Shown piece by piece: positions 17,883-26,671 of a DNA stretch of 35,129 bases. Origin of the DNA: Shewanella indica (lineage in GTDB: Bacteria > Pseudomonadota > Gammaproteobacteria > Enterobacterales > Shewanellaceae); assembly GCF_002836975.1 (NCBI RefSeq), contig NZ_NIJK01000044.1:132831-167959 (forward strand), in the 5' to 3' direction. The notes beneath the pieces were generated by a model. That model saw only the letters and a list, made by a program, of their open reading frames with translations. It made no database searches and was not told the origin of the DNA. Made by a program: the position numbers and the translations under genes. Each line of letters begins with the position of its first letter. The first letter of the stretch is position 1.

Positions 17883-19307
17883 CTACCAACGAAAAGCCCA
17901 GACGGGATGGATTGTGACTCCGTCTGACTGCTGTGGTTGGACAAGATGAAGAAAGTAGTTCTCTCCCATTTTCTTACTATCACTCAGAAGTAACCGCCTG
18001 GTTATCTCTTCCTGTTTGCCATTTCTCACCAAGATGATGCGGTTGCCCGGAATGACATTTACCGATAGTCCCTGCTCATCAAGTCTTATCTGGCATACTT
18101 CGTCAGACTCATAAAACAAAGAGGTTCCTGCTGGCATTCTTTTCAATGCGGCTGTTTCGCCTCGATTTAGCACACGCCCAAACCCTGTTTTTAAAAGCTT
18201 TTCGGTCAGTTCTGGGTCAGAGCTATAGACAAGTGCAGTCAGCAACACCGAGTTGTTGGCATCTGTGGCAGTCTTGCAGAATGGACAGGCATGGCTTCTG
18301 TAATAAGAGCTCTCACAAGCAGGGTTATGGCAAACAAGCAACATCGAAATGGCTTCATCGAGTACGCAGCGCCATTCCGATAAGGTCGGACGTTCCCAAG
18401 CGCAGCATTTACCTTGTTCGAAGCAGCGATGAAACAACTCCTGCATTTTGTTTGATGCCACCAAATCCAGCGGGATCCCACCTGAGTGCTCATTGGTGTC
18501 ATCATCAGGCTCCAGTGCCCATGGCAATTCGCCTCGATAGGCTTGTTGCTCCAATTCGAGCTCGCCATCCTCGACTAAGATACCTTTAAGCGGATGGTTG
18601 AGAGTGAGCATTTGATAAGCAATGACAGCAAACGACCAGGCATCTGTCAGGCTATTGACCCCGGACTCACCTCTAACCACTTCAGGGGCACCATAGCCAG
18701 GTGAGTACAAATGTGCCCAACCCGTCCGTTCATTGGCGCAAATGTTATCGCAATCGATAAGCCAGGCCCGTGAATGGGTGACCTGTTGTGATACGTAGAT
18801 ATTACTTGGCGATAAATCACCGTATGCCAGTCCTTTCGCGTGAAGCCTGGCAAGCGTATTGGCAATTTCCGCTAACAGTAACAGTCGCCGCTTCAAACCT
18901 CCGGTCAGTAGATAACCCGTAAGACCCCGCCCTTCGACCAGCGAAGTAAAACTGCGCTCCATATCCGTCGACAGAGGATGTAAACCGTCCATCAGTTCCA
19001 TCACATATCCAGGAAGAGGGCTTGTGATCAGTGCTTTAGGCGCGGCAATTGCCAGCCCTTCCAGATCTTGCCTCAGCACCCATTGGACATGCTGAAACCA
19101 GTTTTGCTCTTTATCCTTATTTTTACGATAGAAGGTCTTCACCAGAGTGTTATGGTGGTTGGTTTTCCATACCTTGCCCTGTCCACCTTCGCCCAGTAGC
19201 TCTGTGCATTCGTAGGTGGAACCATATTGATCCAAGACAAGACGTTTTTGGGGCGCTGTCTTGGCTTTCTCTGCAGTCGGTTGAACGTGTTGAGTCATTA
19301 AATCCAT
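17883..19307 (-). CDS. Ser/Thr protein kinase of TerY-P triad with zinc-binding tail
   Basis: A 474-aa kinase. It has a glycine loop GEGGQGKVWK near 39-48, Lys in LVKTFYR near 57, catalytic loop YGDLSPSN near 163-170, metal-binding DCDN near 185-188 in place of DFG, and GAPE near 206-209. The catalytic set is complete although the HRD and DFG forms are atypical, as in the kinases of TerY-P triads. After the kinase domain, CHNPAC and CPFC (about 326-344) form a small zinc finger; the last 100 residues are unassigned. The ATG at 19307 is 2 bp after the phosphatase stop; a second ATG at 19298 has AGGGATGG before it and may be the real start. There is no membrane segment, so it acts in the cytoplasm. 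Confidence 0.9.
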   Translation of the reverse strand: MDLMTQHVQPTAEKAKTAPQKRLVLDQYGSTYECTELLGEGGQGKVWKTNHHNTLVKTFYRKNKDKEQNWFQHVQWVLRQDLEGLAIAAPKALITSPLPGYVMELMDGLHPLSTDMERSFTSLVEGRGLTGYLLTGGLKRRLLLLAEIANTLARLHAKGLAYGDLSPSNIYVSQQVTHSRAWLIDCDNICANERTGWAHLYSPGYGAPEVVRGESGVNSLTDAWSFAVIAYQMLTLNHPLKGILVEDGELELEQQAYRGELPWALEPDDDTNEHSGGIPLDLVASNKMQELFHRCFEQGKCCAWERPTLSEWRCVLDEAISMLLVCHNPACESSYYRSHACPFCKTATDANNSVLLTALVYSSDPELTEKLLKTGFGRVLNRGETAALKRMPAGTSLFYESDEVCQIRLDEQGLSVNVIPGNRIILVRNGKQEEITRRLLLSDSKKMGENYFLHLVQPQQSDGVTIHPVWAFRW

Positions 19308-19309
19308 CC

Positions 19310-19999
19310 CTAGTAGTGGCGCAACATCAATAGGGTCTTATCATCACTATGCCCCGGCGTGGGCCAGTCACTTAGTTGACGATGCAGCCATTTCTTCGCT
19401 TGTCTTGTATTTTTGTGCAACAGCACTTCACTCAGGTACCCACAGAAAGCTGTTGGATTAGTCAAATCCTCACTGATGCCGTCTGTCATCAAAAACAGGC
19501 TATTGTCGTGTTCACGCAGAGTTCCCGAACCGAATTGCCAATCCGAAAGATGTTTGGATATGCCAAGGCCCGTGGTCTCATTACTGAAAGCTGAACCCAG
19601 GGCACAGGAAATTGGCATGCGGGGTGAGGCCAGCAATCCGTCGCCCAAATGCCCGTACCTGAAACTTCCATCGGATACCCCCCAAACCAAAATACAGGTG
19701 GTGACGGCTTCGGTCGGTTGAATATGCAATTGCTTCAATCGCGCCAGCCATTGCCGATATAGCATCTCAACAATCACCCTGTTATTCACTTCGAAGCCAA
19801 GCATCTTCACACTCTGAAGAGCGGCCTTTGCTGCCTCTCGGGAGCCTATGTCTGAACGAGTTCGAGAGCCCATGCCATCACAAACGACCGCTGCCCAATA
19901 TGGCCCCCAGCAGCCACACATCAGATAATCCTGATTAGGCAAGCCGCTTCGTATATGTCCTGGGCCCCGAACACTGCAATGTTGAAAAGACAGTTTCAA
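19310..19999 (-). CDS. PP2C-type protein phosphatase of TerY-P triad
   Basis: A 229-aa PPM/PP2C phosphatase. It has the metal-binding aspartates of the family: NQDYLM near 22-27, VVCDGMGSRTRSDIGS near 38-53, YGHLGDGLL near 115-123, LMTDGISEDL near 171-180 and HSDDKTLLML near 217-226. It should remove phosphate from the Ser/Thr targets of the adjacent kinase. The start is a TTG, 2 bp after the vWA stop, with GGAGC upstream inside the vWA gene; no better start exists because the DGMGS region follows early. Kinase, phosphatase and vWA protein together define the TerY-P arrangement. Confidence 0.88.
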   Translation of the reverse strand: MKLSFQHCSVRGPGHIRSGLPNQDYLMCGCWGPYWAAVVCDGMGSRTRSDIGSREAAKAALQSVKMLGFEVNNRVIVEMLYRQWLARLKQLHIQPTEAVTTCILVWGVSDGSFRYGHLGDGLLASPRMPISCALGSAFSNETTGLGISKHLSDWQFGSGTLREHDNSLFLMTDGISEDLTNPTAFCGYLSEVLLHKNTRQAKKWLHRQLSDWPTPGHSDDKTLLMLRHY

Positions 20000-20001
20000 G
20001 G

Positions 20002-20676
20002 TTAAAAACCCAGCTCCAGCAGATCGTCGCCAACTCCTGGTTGGTACTCTATTTTGATCGGCTCACCGGGTGCTGAACTTCTGGTGCGGGCACAGACGCT
20101 CATGGTGACTGCTTTAAAGAATTGACGTATATCGTGGGCGTCATTGGCATAAAAGAGCGGCGCCTCCAAATCATTGCCAAAGTCTCTTAACAGAGATTCA
20201 TCCGCATCTGAGCCAATAGCAAGTGCCAGTCGCGTTGCCTTGCGAGCCCTCTCGCTGGACTTAAGTCGTTCAAAGGGGCCGCGAATATCATCGGTGGGAT
20301 GGCCATCCGAAATCAGGATAATCACCGGCCGATATGCTCGGGAAGGAATGAGCTCTTTATCTTCCAATAACGCGGTGGCCAACTCCATAGCTTCCCCCAT
20401 CGGCGTTCTGCCAGCAGCACTGAGAGGCTCAACTTCTTTAATCTGATGCGCTGGGGTCAATGGCAGGTGCTGAGTCACTTCATGACCAAAGGTAATGAGC
20501 CCAACTTGGATTTCGGCTTGCATTCTGCCTTCCTGTGCAAAGCTGCTTACCATATCCTTAAGAGCTAAATTCAACGCTTCGATTTTGCCATCAACGCTCA
20601 TGCTGCCGCTGGTATCTGCCAAAATGATAACCGGCAGTGGACGAGCCGATTTAGCTGTAAAATCACCTATTCCCAT
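20002..20676 (-). CDS. vWA-domain TerY-like protein
   Basis: A 224-aa single von Willebrand A domain. The MIDAS metal site is complete: ADTSGSM near 20-26, Thr in GRTPMG near 91 and ISDGHPTDD near 122-130. There is no signal peptide, so it is cytoplasmic. TerY is the vWA member of tellurite and stress loci and of the kinase-phosphatase-vWA triads described by Anantharaman and colleagues. Here it probably serves as the phosphorylated adaptor that links signalling to the downstream helicase and ATPase. AGAAGGAA precedes the ATG. The C-terminal end (APGEPIKIEYQPGVGDDLLEL) is acidic and may be a docking tail. Confidence 0.9.
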   Translation of the reverse strand: MGIGDFTAKSARPLPVIILADTSGSMSVDGKIEALNLALKDMVSSFAQEGRMQAEIQVGLITFGHEVTQHLPLTPAHQIKEVEPLSAAGRTPMGEAMELATALLEDKELIPSRAYRPVIILISDGHPTDDIRGPFERLKSSERARKATRLALAIGSDADESLLRDFGNDLEAPLFYANDAHDIRQFFKAVTMSVCARTRSSAPGEPIKIEYQPGVGDDLLELGF

Positions 20677-20746
20677 GGATTAAATTCCTTCTTTTTTGTT
20701 CAATTCTTAAAATCAATTGCCAGGGTTCAGCGGGATAACCGCCTGT

Positions 20747-20926
20747 TTAAAAGTCATATCCCTCACACCATCCCTCATGCTCAGCGAAAGCGGATAACAC
20801 ATCATCTTCAACGCCTGAGTAGCAGTGGATGGAACCTGTGTCATCATGTTCAAAATTTTCACTGCCGGCGTAGTCATATCCGGAGTGATTGGAAACCACC
20901 TTAAAATCATCGTTGTTGTTCATCAT
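20747..20926 (-). CDS. Small acidic protein heading the TerY-P operon
   Basis: A 59-aa strongly acidic protein with no family that I know. The start at 20926 (ATGATG) is chosen because AGGAG stands 6 bp before it, one of the best ribosome sites in the window. The sequence carries many D, E, S and Y residues (for example HSGYDYAGSENFEHDDTGS) and ends in EGYDF. It lies 70 bp before the vWA gene on the same strand and is probably co-transcribed. It might be a kinase substrate, a vWA ligand or an inhibitor that holds the system off. These roles are guesses from size, charge and position. Confidence 0.6.
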   Translation of the reverse strand: MMNNNDDFKVVSNHSGYDYAGSENFEHDDTGSIHCYSGVEDDVLSAFAEHEGWCEGYDF

Positions 20927-20929
20927 TGA

Positions 20930-20938
20930 GTTCTCCTC
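20930..20938 (-). promoter_or_regulatory. Strong ribosome binding site of the small acidic gene
   Basis: GAGGAGAAC on the minus strand stands just before ATGATG at 20926-20921. It decides the start of the 59-aa gene and rules out the upstream ATG at 20947, which would lie before this site. Confidence 0.65.
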
Positions 20939-20984
20939 TGTATACATCCTGTATCAGCAGAACTCATGCCAAAATTTAATACCC

Positions 20985-20990
20985 AGTATA
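20985..20990 (-). promoter_or_regulatory. Candidate -10 box for the TerY-P operon
   Basis: TATACT on the minus strand is one base from the consensus TATAAT and lies about 60 bp before the small acidic gene, in an AT-rich stretch. The -35 is poor (TAAATT at 16 bp). A perfect palindrome GTAAATTTAC lies further upstream at 21041-21050 and could be an operator. Confidence 0.3.
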
Positions 20991-21113
20991 TCCAATGCCT
21001 TAACTTAATTTACACAATAAGCCAGACTGATATGCCGTAAGTAAATTTACGCCAATGTAATTTTTATTATGCATTGTGCCTTGTGAAGCAGCAGTGCTTG
21101 TCCATCAGGCGGT

Positions 21114-22991
21114 TCATGCCATGACGCTCTCGAGCGATTCAAATACCGGCCAGGTTTGGCCGAAGCCTCTCAGTTGCGGCGCACTTGATACCACTGTGAG
21201 AAAACTGCCGTCGGGATGTCTCTTCAGTCGTGTTAGGCCGGTATATAACAGCGCCAGATCAGTGGTTGTCAGCTTGCCGCTGATGCATATCACAATGGCG
21301 CGCGACTCCCAGCCTTTAAAACTGTGCAGAGTTGTGGCCTTTACCCGGGCATCCCCCATGTAAAAACCAACCTTTTGCCGCCTGCATTCTCGCTCGTCGT
21401 TGTCATAGGTATGGATAACTCGGATGCCTTTTTGCGCCAGTGCATTAACCACCAGCTGACCGGTTGCCTTGTGGCTGCAGAGTAACGTCAGATCCGCAAT
21501 CGCCAGCGGTTGAGCCGTGTCATGCTTGAGGAGATCCAGCAGCGCGGTACAACAGCTGTCCACGGTCCGATGTGCATCTATTTGCACCCACTTTAAATAA
21601 GACTGTTCCAAATCCAGGCCCAGTTGCTGCCCCTTTGGCAAATTGACCTGTTCAGGAGGAAGGAATTGCTGTGCAAAGTCCTGAACAAGCTCAAGAATTC
21701 GTTGCGGCAGTCGGTAACTGATACTGAGTTCAGACCAAGGGCCGCGAAACCCTGCATTGGTCATAGCCTCATCAGTCCACCGGGACGCAGTACCATAGAC
21801 ATCCTGAGTGGAATCAGCCACCAGCAGCATTTCGCCACCGGGATTTAACACCAACCTCAGCACGCTCCACCAGTGGGGCAAAAAATCCTGGCCCTCATCG
21901 ACCAAAATGGCATCGTAACGGGCAACATCGCCGTCAGAGTCATGCCGAATGATTTTCTCAACCAAGGCTGGCACCAGGTCGTCGATTACATGTTTATCAG
22001 CCTCATTGTTCCCCAAATGGAAGAGTTGCCGATACTCTTCATCTGCACCGGCATCAGCACAAACCCGCTTGCACCAGGCGTGGAAATTTAGCCAAGTGAT
22101 ACTGGAGCGAGTCTTACCTTTACCACCCGGCCAGCGCACTGCCACGTCCATCAAGTAGTGCAGCAGGGTTATGTTGAAGGTCACCACCAGGATCTGCTTA
22201 CCCTGACTTATCAGCTCCGCCGCCCTCGCGGCCAGCACCAGAGATTTGCCCGAACCTGCCGCGCCTTTTATCCGTCGATAGCCTGACTCAGTTCTGCTGG
22301 AAACCAGTGCCCGCTGGTCTTTATCCAGTTCCAGTGGCCGCCTTTGTGTCTGAGCGAAATCGGGCTCGACGAGCCAGTTACGTAAATCCTTGTACATGTC
22401 GTCATTCATTACAGGGGAATAAAATGACTCCCCCTTGGGGAATACCGCTTTCATGTTTCCGCCTTGCAAGGTGTTGCGGCCAATAACCGGATACAGCATA
22501 GGGTATTTATCCACTTCCCGGTGTTTAAGGCAGGGTGCAAACAACCTCAAAAGCTGCTCGTCATCGGCAAAGGGAAATATCACCCCTGCGGTGATAGCGC
22601 CAAACCCTCTTTTGCTTTCCAGGCGGGGACAGTAGAGTTCAAAAATTTCCTGTTTGTAGCGGTGAACTTGCTCAATTGGATTTTTGCTGTGTAACGAGAA
22701 GGACTTACCATCTTTACGCCCCATCAGTTTGGGCGTTTTATTGGGCTGGATGTCGACCCAATACTCCATGGCGCTGAGATCCCAGTCTTTAATTTCAAAC
22801 ACCGCAATGCCGATTTTTGGGCTCAACAACACAATATCGGGCCGTAAACCGTTCAGATGCGGCTGCATATAGATATCCCAATGCTCCGGCAAATGGGTAT
22901 CAAAAAACTCAAACACCATCCTCTCGCCCTTGGTGAGGGGCTGGCGGAGTTTGTGAAATTCCGCTTTGGGAGGAGACACGAATCTTGTCAT
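21114..22991 (-). CDS. NERD nuclease-domain / UvrD-like helicase
   Basis: A 625-aa two-part protein. Residues about 18-120 form a NERD (nuclease-related) domain with GERMVFEFFD, RPDIVLL (Asp near 52) and AVFEIKDW (Glu near 66, Lys near 68), a PD-(D/E)xK-like set. The rest is an SF1A helicase: GAAGSGKSLV near 243-252, AILVDEGQDFLP near 361-372, LVADSTQDVYG near 390-400, LSISYRLPQRI near 422-432, TTLHSFKGWESR near 553-564 and YTGLTRLKR near 583-591. NERD-helicase fusions occur often in defence islands and are predicted to cut and unwind foreign or damaged DNA. The gene has its own 3' gap of 187 bp before the TerY-P operon, so it may be a separate unit. Confidence 0.88.
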   Translation of the reverse strand: MTRFVSPPKAEFHKLRQPLTKGERMVFEFFDTHLPEHWDIYMQPHLNGLRPDIVLLSPKIGIAVFEIKDWDLSAMEYWVDIQPNKTPKLMGRKDGKSFSLHSKNPIEQVHRYKQEIFELYCPRLESKRGFGAITAGVIFPFADDEQLLRLFAPCLKHREVDKYPMLYPVIGRNTLQGGNMKAVFPKGESFYSPVMNDDMYKDLRNWLVEPDFAQTQRRPLELDKDQRALVSSRTESGYRRIKGAAGSGKSLVLAARAAELISQGKQILVVTFNITLLHYLMDVAVRWPGGKGKTRSSITWLNFHAWCKRVCADAGADEEYRQLFHLGNNEADKHVIDDLVPALVEKIIRHDSDGDVARYDAILVDEGQDFLPHWWSVLRLVLNPGGEMLLVADSTQDVYGTASRWTDEAMTNAGFRGPWSELSISYRLPQRILELVQDFAQQFLPPEQVNLPKGQQLGLDLEQSYLKWVQIDAHRTVDSCCTALLDLLKHDTAQPLAIADLTLLCSHKATGQLVVNALAQKGIRVIHTYDNDERECRRQKVGFYMGDARVKATTLHSFKGWESRAIVICISGKLTTTDLALLYTGLTRLKRHPDGSFLTVVSSAPQLRGFGQTWPVFESLESVMA

Positions 22992-23033
22992 CTGATGGCC
23001 TTATCATCCCTGACTATTGTGCAGGTAACGCTC

Positions 23034-23309
23034 CTATTGTGTTGACGCAAGTGACGCAACCTGGCTTGCAGGCTTAACGTGCGTCTGTGCGACGCTTTGC
23101 GATATTAAACATTTGAGTGTGGTGTAGGGGGCTGCACCAACGCCCTCGCCGGCGGTAGCTGTCACCAGACAATATTGGGATTCAGCACCAAACAGCTGCA
23201 TCAGCGCCATGTCATCGAACTCTACGATGTAGTGCTCAGAGCCATCGGTGCCGGCCTTGTTGGCCTTTTTGATATCGAACATCACTTCCATATTCTCGAC
23301 CTGATCCAT
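23034..23309 (-). CDS. Small hypothetical protein before NERD helicase
   Basis: A 91-aa open frame that ends 42 bp before the NERD-helicase gene on the same strand. I do not recognise it. The middle (HYIVEFDDMALMQLFGAESQYCLVTATAGEG) looks like a folded strand-helix segment. Ribosome sites are weak at the first ATG (23309), and an internal ATG at 23288 is also possible. It may be real or a remnant. Confidence 0.35.
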   Translation of the reverse strand: MDQVENMEVMFDIKKANKAGTDGSEHYIVEFDDMALMQLFGAESQYCLVTATAGEGVGAAPYTTLKCLISQSVAQTHVKPASQVASLASTQ

Positions 23310-23501
23310 TCAATGAAACGGCGAAGCTGTCGACACAGCGACCAACCCTTCACACATCTTCGCCTGATAATGTCTTGTGCGCTGTGACTTAAGTCAATGA
23401 TTTATTGAAATTAAAATATTGTTTGCTGGTATTTCAACCCACAAGAAATGCTGCCCCTAATCACTGAAAATGAGTCATGCCGTAGCATAACTATTTGCTG
23501 T

Positions 23502-23846
23502 TCAATGCAGATGCCGGTGCTTTCTCTTGGTCGGACGGATGCCGCGCAGATCGTGATTCCTGTACACAGTCACCACCATATGCTCACCCTGGGAGGTGAT
23601 CACCTGAACTCCATCCAGGGCAAGCAGCTCTGGCACCTGCTTGCCATAGCGGGCAATCTCCTTACGGCCAATCACATGAAACACGGTACGGCGTGAGTGA
23701 ATTTTTCGGCCGTACCTGAGGGTAAGCAATACCGCTTGCTCGGATACGCCACGCTGATCCATGCGCTTGCGGGCATGTGCCGCCAGCTCAACATCCGCTG
23801 TGCAATCAATGCCTGAAGATGGGGAATAATCGGTTTGATGTCTCAT
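23502..23846 (-). CDS. DUF4258 domain protein
   Basis: A 114-aa protein. The ATG at 23846 with CAGGAGGC upstream is clearly the start; a longer frame to 23924 has no ribosome site. The core, AAHARKRMDQRGVSEQAVLLT then VVTVYRN, matches the DUF4258 family, small proteins with a conserved HxRxRMxxRGIS opening that are often found near toxin-antitoxin and mobile genes. Function is not established. It stands alone, with about 190 bp to the next gene on its 3' side and 215 bp to the HNH gene on its 5' side. Confidence 0.75.
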   Translation of the reverse strand: MRHQTDYSPSSGIDCTADVELAAHARKRMDQRGVSEQAVLLTLRYGRKIHSRRTVFHVIGRKEIARYGKQVPELLALDGVQVITSQGEHMVVTVYRNHDLRGIRPTKRKHRHLH

Positions 23847-24061
23847 CGTTCTGCCTCCTGGTTGCCTGTGCCAGAGATAGAGCAGATTCAGTGCCAACAT
23901 AAATAACAATTTAAATTCATACACTTAAACTTTTTGCCGTAGAGTGCTCATCTAAATATCTATGGGATTTTTACCTTATTGTAAGTTTGTTTACAGCGAT
24001 AGAAATTTAAACAACAACCTAAGGTAGATCCCACTGCAGCCATTACTGATAAGTAAGTCGT

Positions 24062-25048
24062 CTACATACCTTCAGAGTTCCAGATATGACGAGTGCGCCA
24101 CCTCAAGGCATCAGCTGAGGGCCTTGCATCTGGTGAGAGAGGTTCGTGTAATCGTTTTCCTGCCAGTTTGCCGTATTCTGTTTCTCGAAGCATTTCGGCT
24201 ACTTCTACTGTACGTGTGTCCGGACAGATATTGATTAGTCCTAAATCGAACAGGGTGTGAAGATCAGCCCGCAGTAGCAAACCATTGCAGATGTCGTTAG
24301 CCCTGCGCTCACTGAAGGGAATAATATGCGCCGCCTCCAGCGCCTCAGGAACCGCAGTTCCTGACAGACAACAGCACCCTTCATAGGCTTCAAGTAATTT
24401 CTGCCGAAACGCGGGCTGACCCTGACGATCCGCTATCCACTGTAACCTTTTTGCTGTTGCACCAGCCTCAACTACTATCGCGGCCTCGTCCAAAGCTTCG
24501 GTCGTGTCCGGAACAGCAGTTTGCTCACATTGTCCTTCCAATACCCTTAGAAGATACTGTGCAAAGTCCTGGAGTAAACTCGCTATTCCTTCCGCTATGC
24601 TGGTTTCGTCGGCAAAGTACCCTTGTCGGTACCCGTACTGAATGCCGACCACATCAAGGTCTTTATCGCGAAGCTGTGATGCCCAGGACGTCCTTGGATT
24701 CATTCCCACCGATTTTATCAATGGGGTTTCGTTGAAGATAAAGGGTTCGGCCTGAGATAACAGGTCGTAAGCGCCGCGCTGTTCCTGTCGAAACCAGACG
24801 CGAATATCCAGCACCGAATTGGTGCAGACCCGGCTGAAACAAACGGCCAGCAAGTGCACTTCGGGATGAGGGTTCTCAAACTTCAGCCATGCCGCTTTAT
24901 CCTTGAGATCCGGCGAGCAGCGCAGCTTGCCTGCATAAGGCTCGAACAGTGGCCTAACGTGCTCAAAAATCTGTTTTGAAGCTTGTTTCCAGTCCCGCTC
25001 AAACTGCTCAGATCCCGAGTAATCAATATTATTGGGAGCAAATTCCAT
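24062..25048 (-). CDS. HNH endonuclease
   Basis: A 328-aa protein. The ATG at 25048 is chosen because GTGGAGGT stands just before it. The C-terminal 120 residues form an HNH nuclease of the HNH_2 kind: YEGCCCLSGTAVPEALEAAHIIPF, then NGLLLRADLHTLFDLGLI, with AAH, the Asn and the second His as catalytic and metal residues. The N-terminal 190 residues are an unassigned region with many aromatic residues that could bind a modified base, as in other restriction enzymes of this architecture. No methyltransferase is adjacent, so it may act on modified DNA or be a stand-alone defence enzyme. Confidence 0.8.
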   Translation of the reverse strand: MEFAPNNIDYSGSEQFERDWKQASKQIFEHVRPLFEPYAGKLRCSPDLKDKAAWLKFENPHPEVHLLAVCFSRVCTNSVLDIRVWFRQEQRGAYDLLSQAEPFIFNETPLIKSVGMNPRTSWASQLRDKDLDVVGIQYGYRQGYFADETSIAEGIASLLQDFAQYLLRVLEGQCEQTAVPDTTEALDEAAIVVEAGATAKRLQWIADRQGQPAFRQKLLEAYEGCCCLSGTAVPEALEAAHIIPFSERRANDICNGLLLRADLHTLFDLGLINICPDTRTVEVAEMLRETEYGKLAGKRLHEPLSPDARPSADALRWRTRHIWNSEGM

Positions 25049-25171
25049 CTTTACCTCCACGGTATTTCAAGGTAGCTGTCACAGAAATCCACGTCAGCCG
25101 GATGCCACGTTACCCAGAATGGTCATTCCTTTGGCAACATCGGCGAAGTCATTTTCAGCAAATACGCGCTT

Positions 25172-26613
25172 CTAATCGGATATATCTATCTGACATACCA
25201 GCTCAATCCGGTTAAATGCGGTTCCGCGCAGATCTGAGTAATCCCGCGATGTATCATTGCTTCTTGATAAACGTATCAACTTGGCCAATTCAGCTTGCCG
25301 GGGATCATCATCAGGAAACTCACCACTCAATTGCTCCCAAGGTGCGATCAATGGCTCCAAATCGGTGTTTTTATATTCATCGTATCCCGACTTGATAAGC
25401 CAACCACATATAACGCCAAATGATTTGGGAAAGGGAGTGGTCTTAATGTTGCCCCCCAACAAGAACTCGATTACCTCATTGGTGCACATCACATCCTGCA
25501 CAAATCGTTGATATAGCGCGCTTTTCTCCTGGCGCAGTATCAACATGCACAGCAGTACGACAGTATCTAAATAATCATCTCTAGGTATTGAACGGACTAT
25601 CAAACGCAATCTGGTGATTAACTGGTCTATGTCCCTTACGGTGTACTCGAAACGCTCGCACAGCCAAAACAACATGCTCTCTACAGTATCGATGTTTCTA
25701 TTGCCATTATGGAGTTTGGCAAAGCGATTCTGTAAATCCTGCTGCTGCAGCCGCATCCGTATATACGCGTTCCTGTTTGGAGTTCTCAAGCTGTAGTCGA
25801 GGTCGATAAAGCGTTTCAAGTAACTAAGTCCATCGAAACTTGGGCCATAGACACCCTGAATACTCTTGCTGAGCTGATCGCGGTTTACGGCAAGCACAAA
25901 CACCAGGCGGTCGATATCAAACAAATGCTTGATACGCTCCAGCACTTCGATGGCATAGGTGGGTTTGCAGCGGTCGAGTTCATCGACAAAGACTATCAGG
26001 TTAGCCTGATCATCAGGCAAGGCATCCAGCGCCACCGACAGCTGCTGTTTGAACTTGGCCAACGATTTTTGTTTCACGTTAAAGCTTCTAGCAAGCTACC
26101 AACAGCCTCGCCGGTCAAATCGGCAGCGAGCTTTTCGTATTCCTTATCAAGATCTAATGCGCCAAAGGTGGCGGCTTTGGCGGCAGCGACCGCAGTTGCT
26201 TTGATAATCCCGGGGGCACAGGCTTTGGCTTTATCCCACGCCTCTTTTATCGCGGGTTTACTCGATTGTGAAGTTAGCCAGTCATCCAGCACAGATAACA
26301 TGGGCAGCAGCGGATCGTCGGCAAAGTCACTTTCCCAGGCATTGAGGTAGAGGCTGACCTTGCCCTCCTTTTTCAGGAACTGCTGCCAAAGCTGAATAAA
26401 AGTGGTCTTGCCGCCGCCCCAGGGTGCATCGATGGCAAACACCAGTGGTGCCTCGGCATTCAGCAGCACCGGGGTGAGGTTTTCAATTTCACGGCTGCGG
26501 CCGAGCTTATCGGCTACGCACGGCCACTCACCTTCCGCAAAGCTGGGCGGATGAAAACGCAGCGGCACTGCCGACTTGGGGTTGTTATCTGAGTTGGCGC
26601 TGCTGTCTGGCAT
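25172..26613 (-). pseudogene. KAP-type P-loop NTPase, split by a frameshift
   Basis: Two adjoining frames make one KAP family protein of about 480 aa. The first (26613-26074, about 179 aa) has Walker A DAPWGGGKTTFIQLW and LYLNAWESDFADDPLLPML; the second (26077-25172, 301 aa) has Walker B LIVFVDELDRCKPTYAIEVL and LAVNRDQL. Such NTPases normally keep both in one chain. At 26081-26083 one extra T would join EA-FNVKQKSLAKF in one frame. As it stands, the first frame stops at TGA overlapping a GTG (GTGA). A true gene loss is the simplest reading; a sequencing error or translation as two coupled subunits is possible. KAP proteins are usually membrane-linked, but no clear membrane segment is visible here. 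Confidence 0.75.
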
Positions 26614-26671
26614 GTTCACGTCCCTGTGGCTGGTGAATGCTGTTATGTATTGCTGGCGATGAGTCGGTGCT

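Noticed and set aside
18146..18589. Open frame of 147 codons on the plus strand
   Set aside because: Lies inside the kinase gene on the opposite strand and has no recognisable features.
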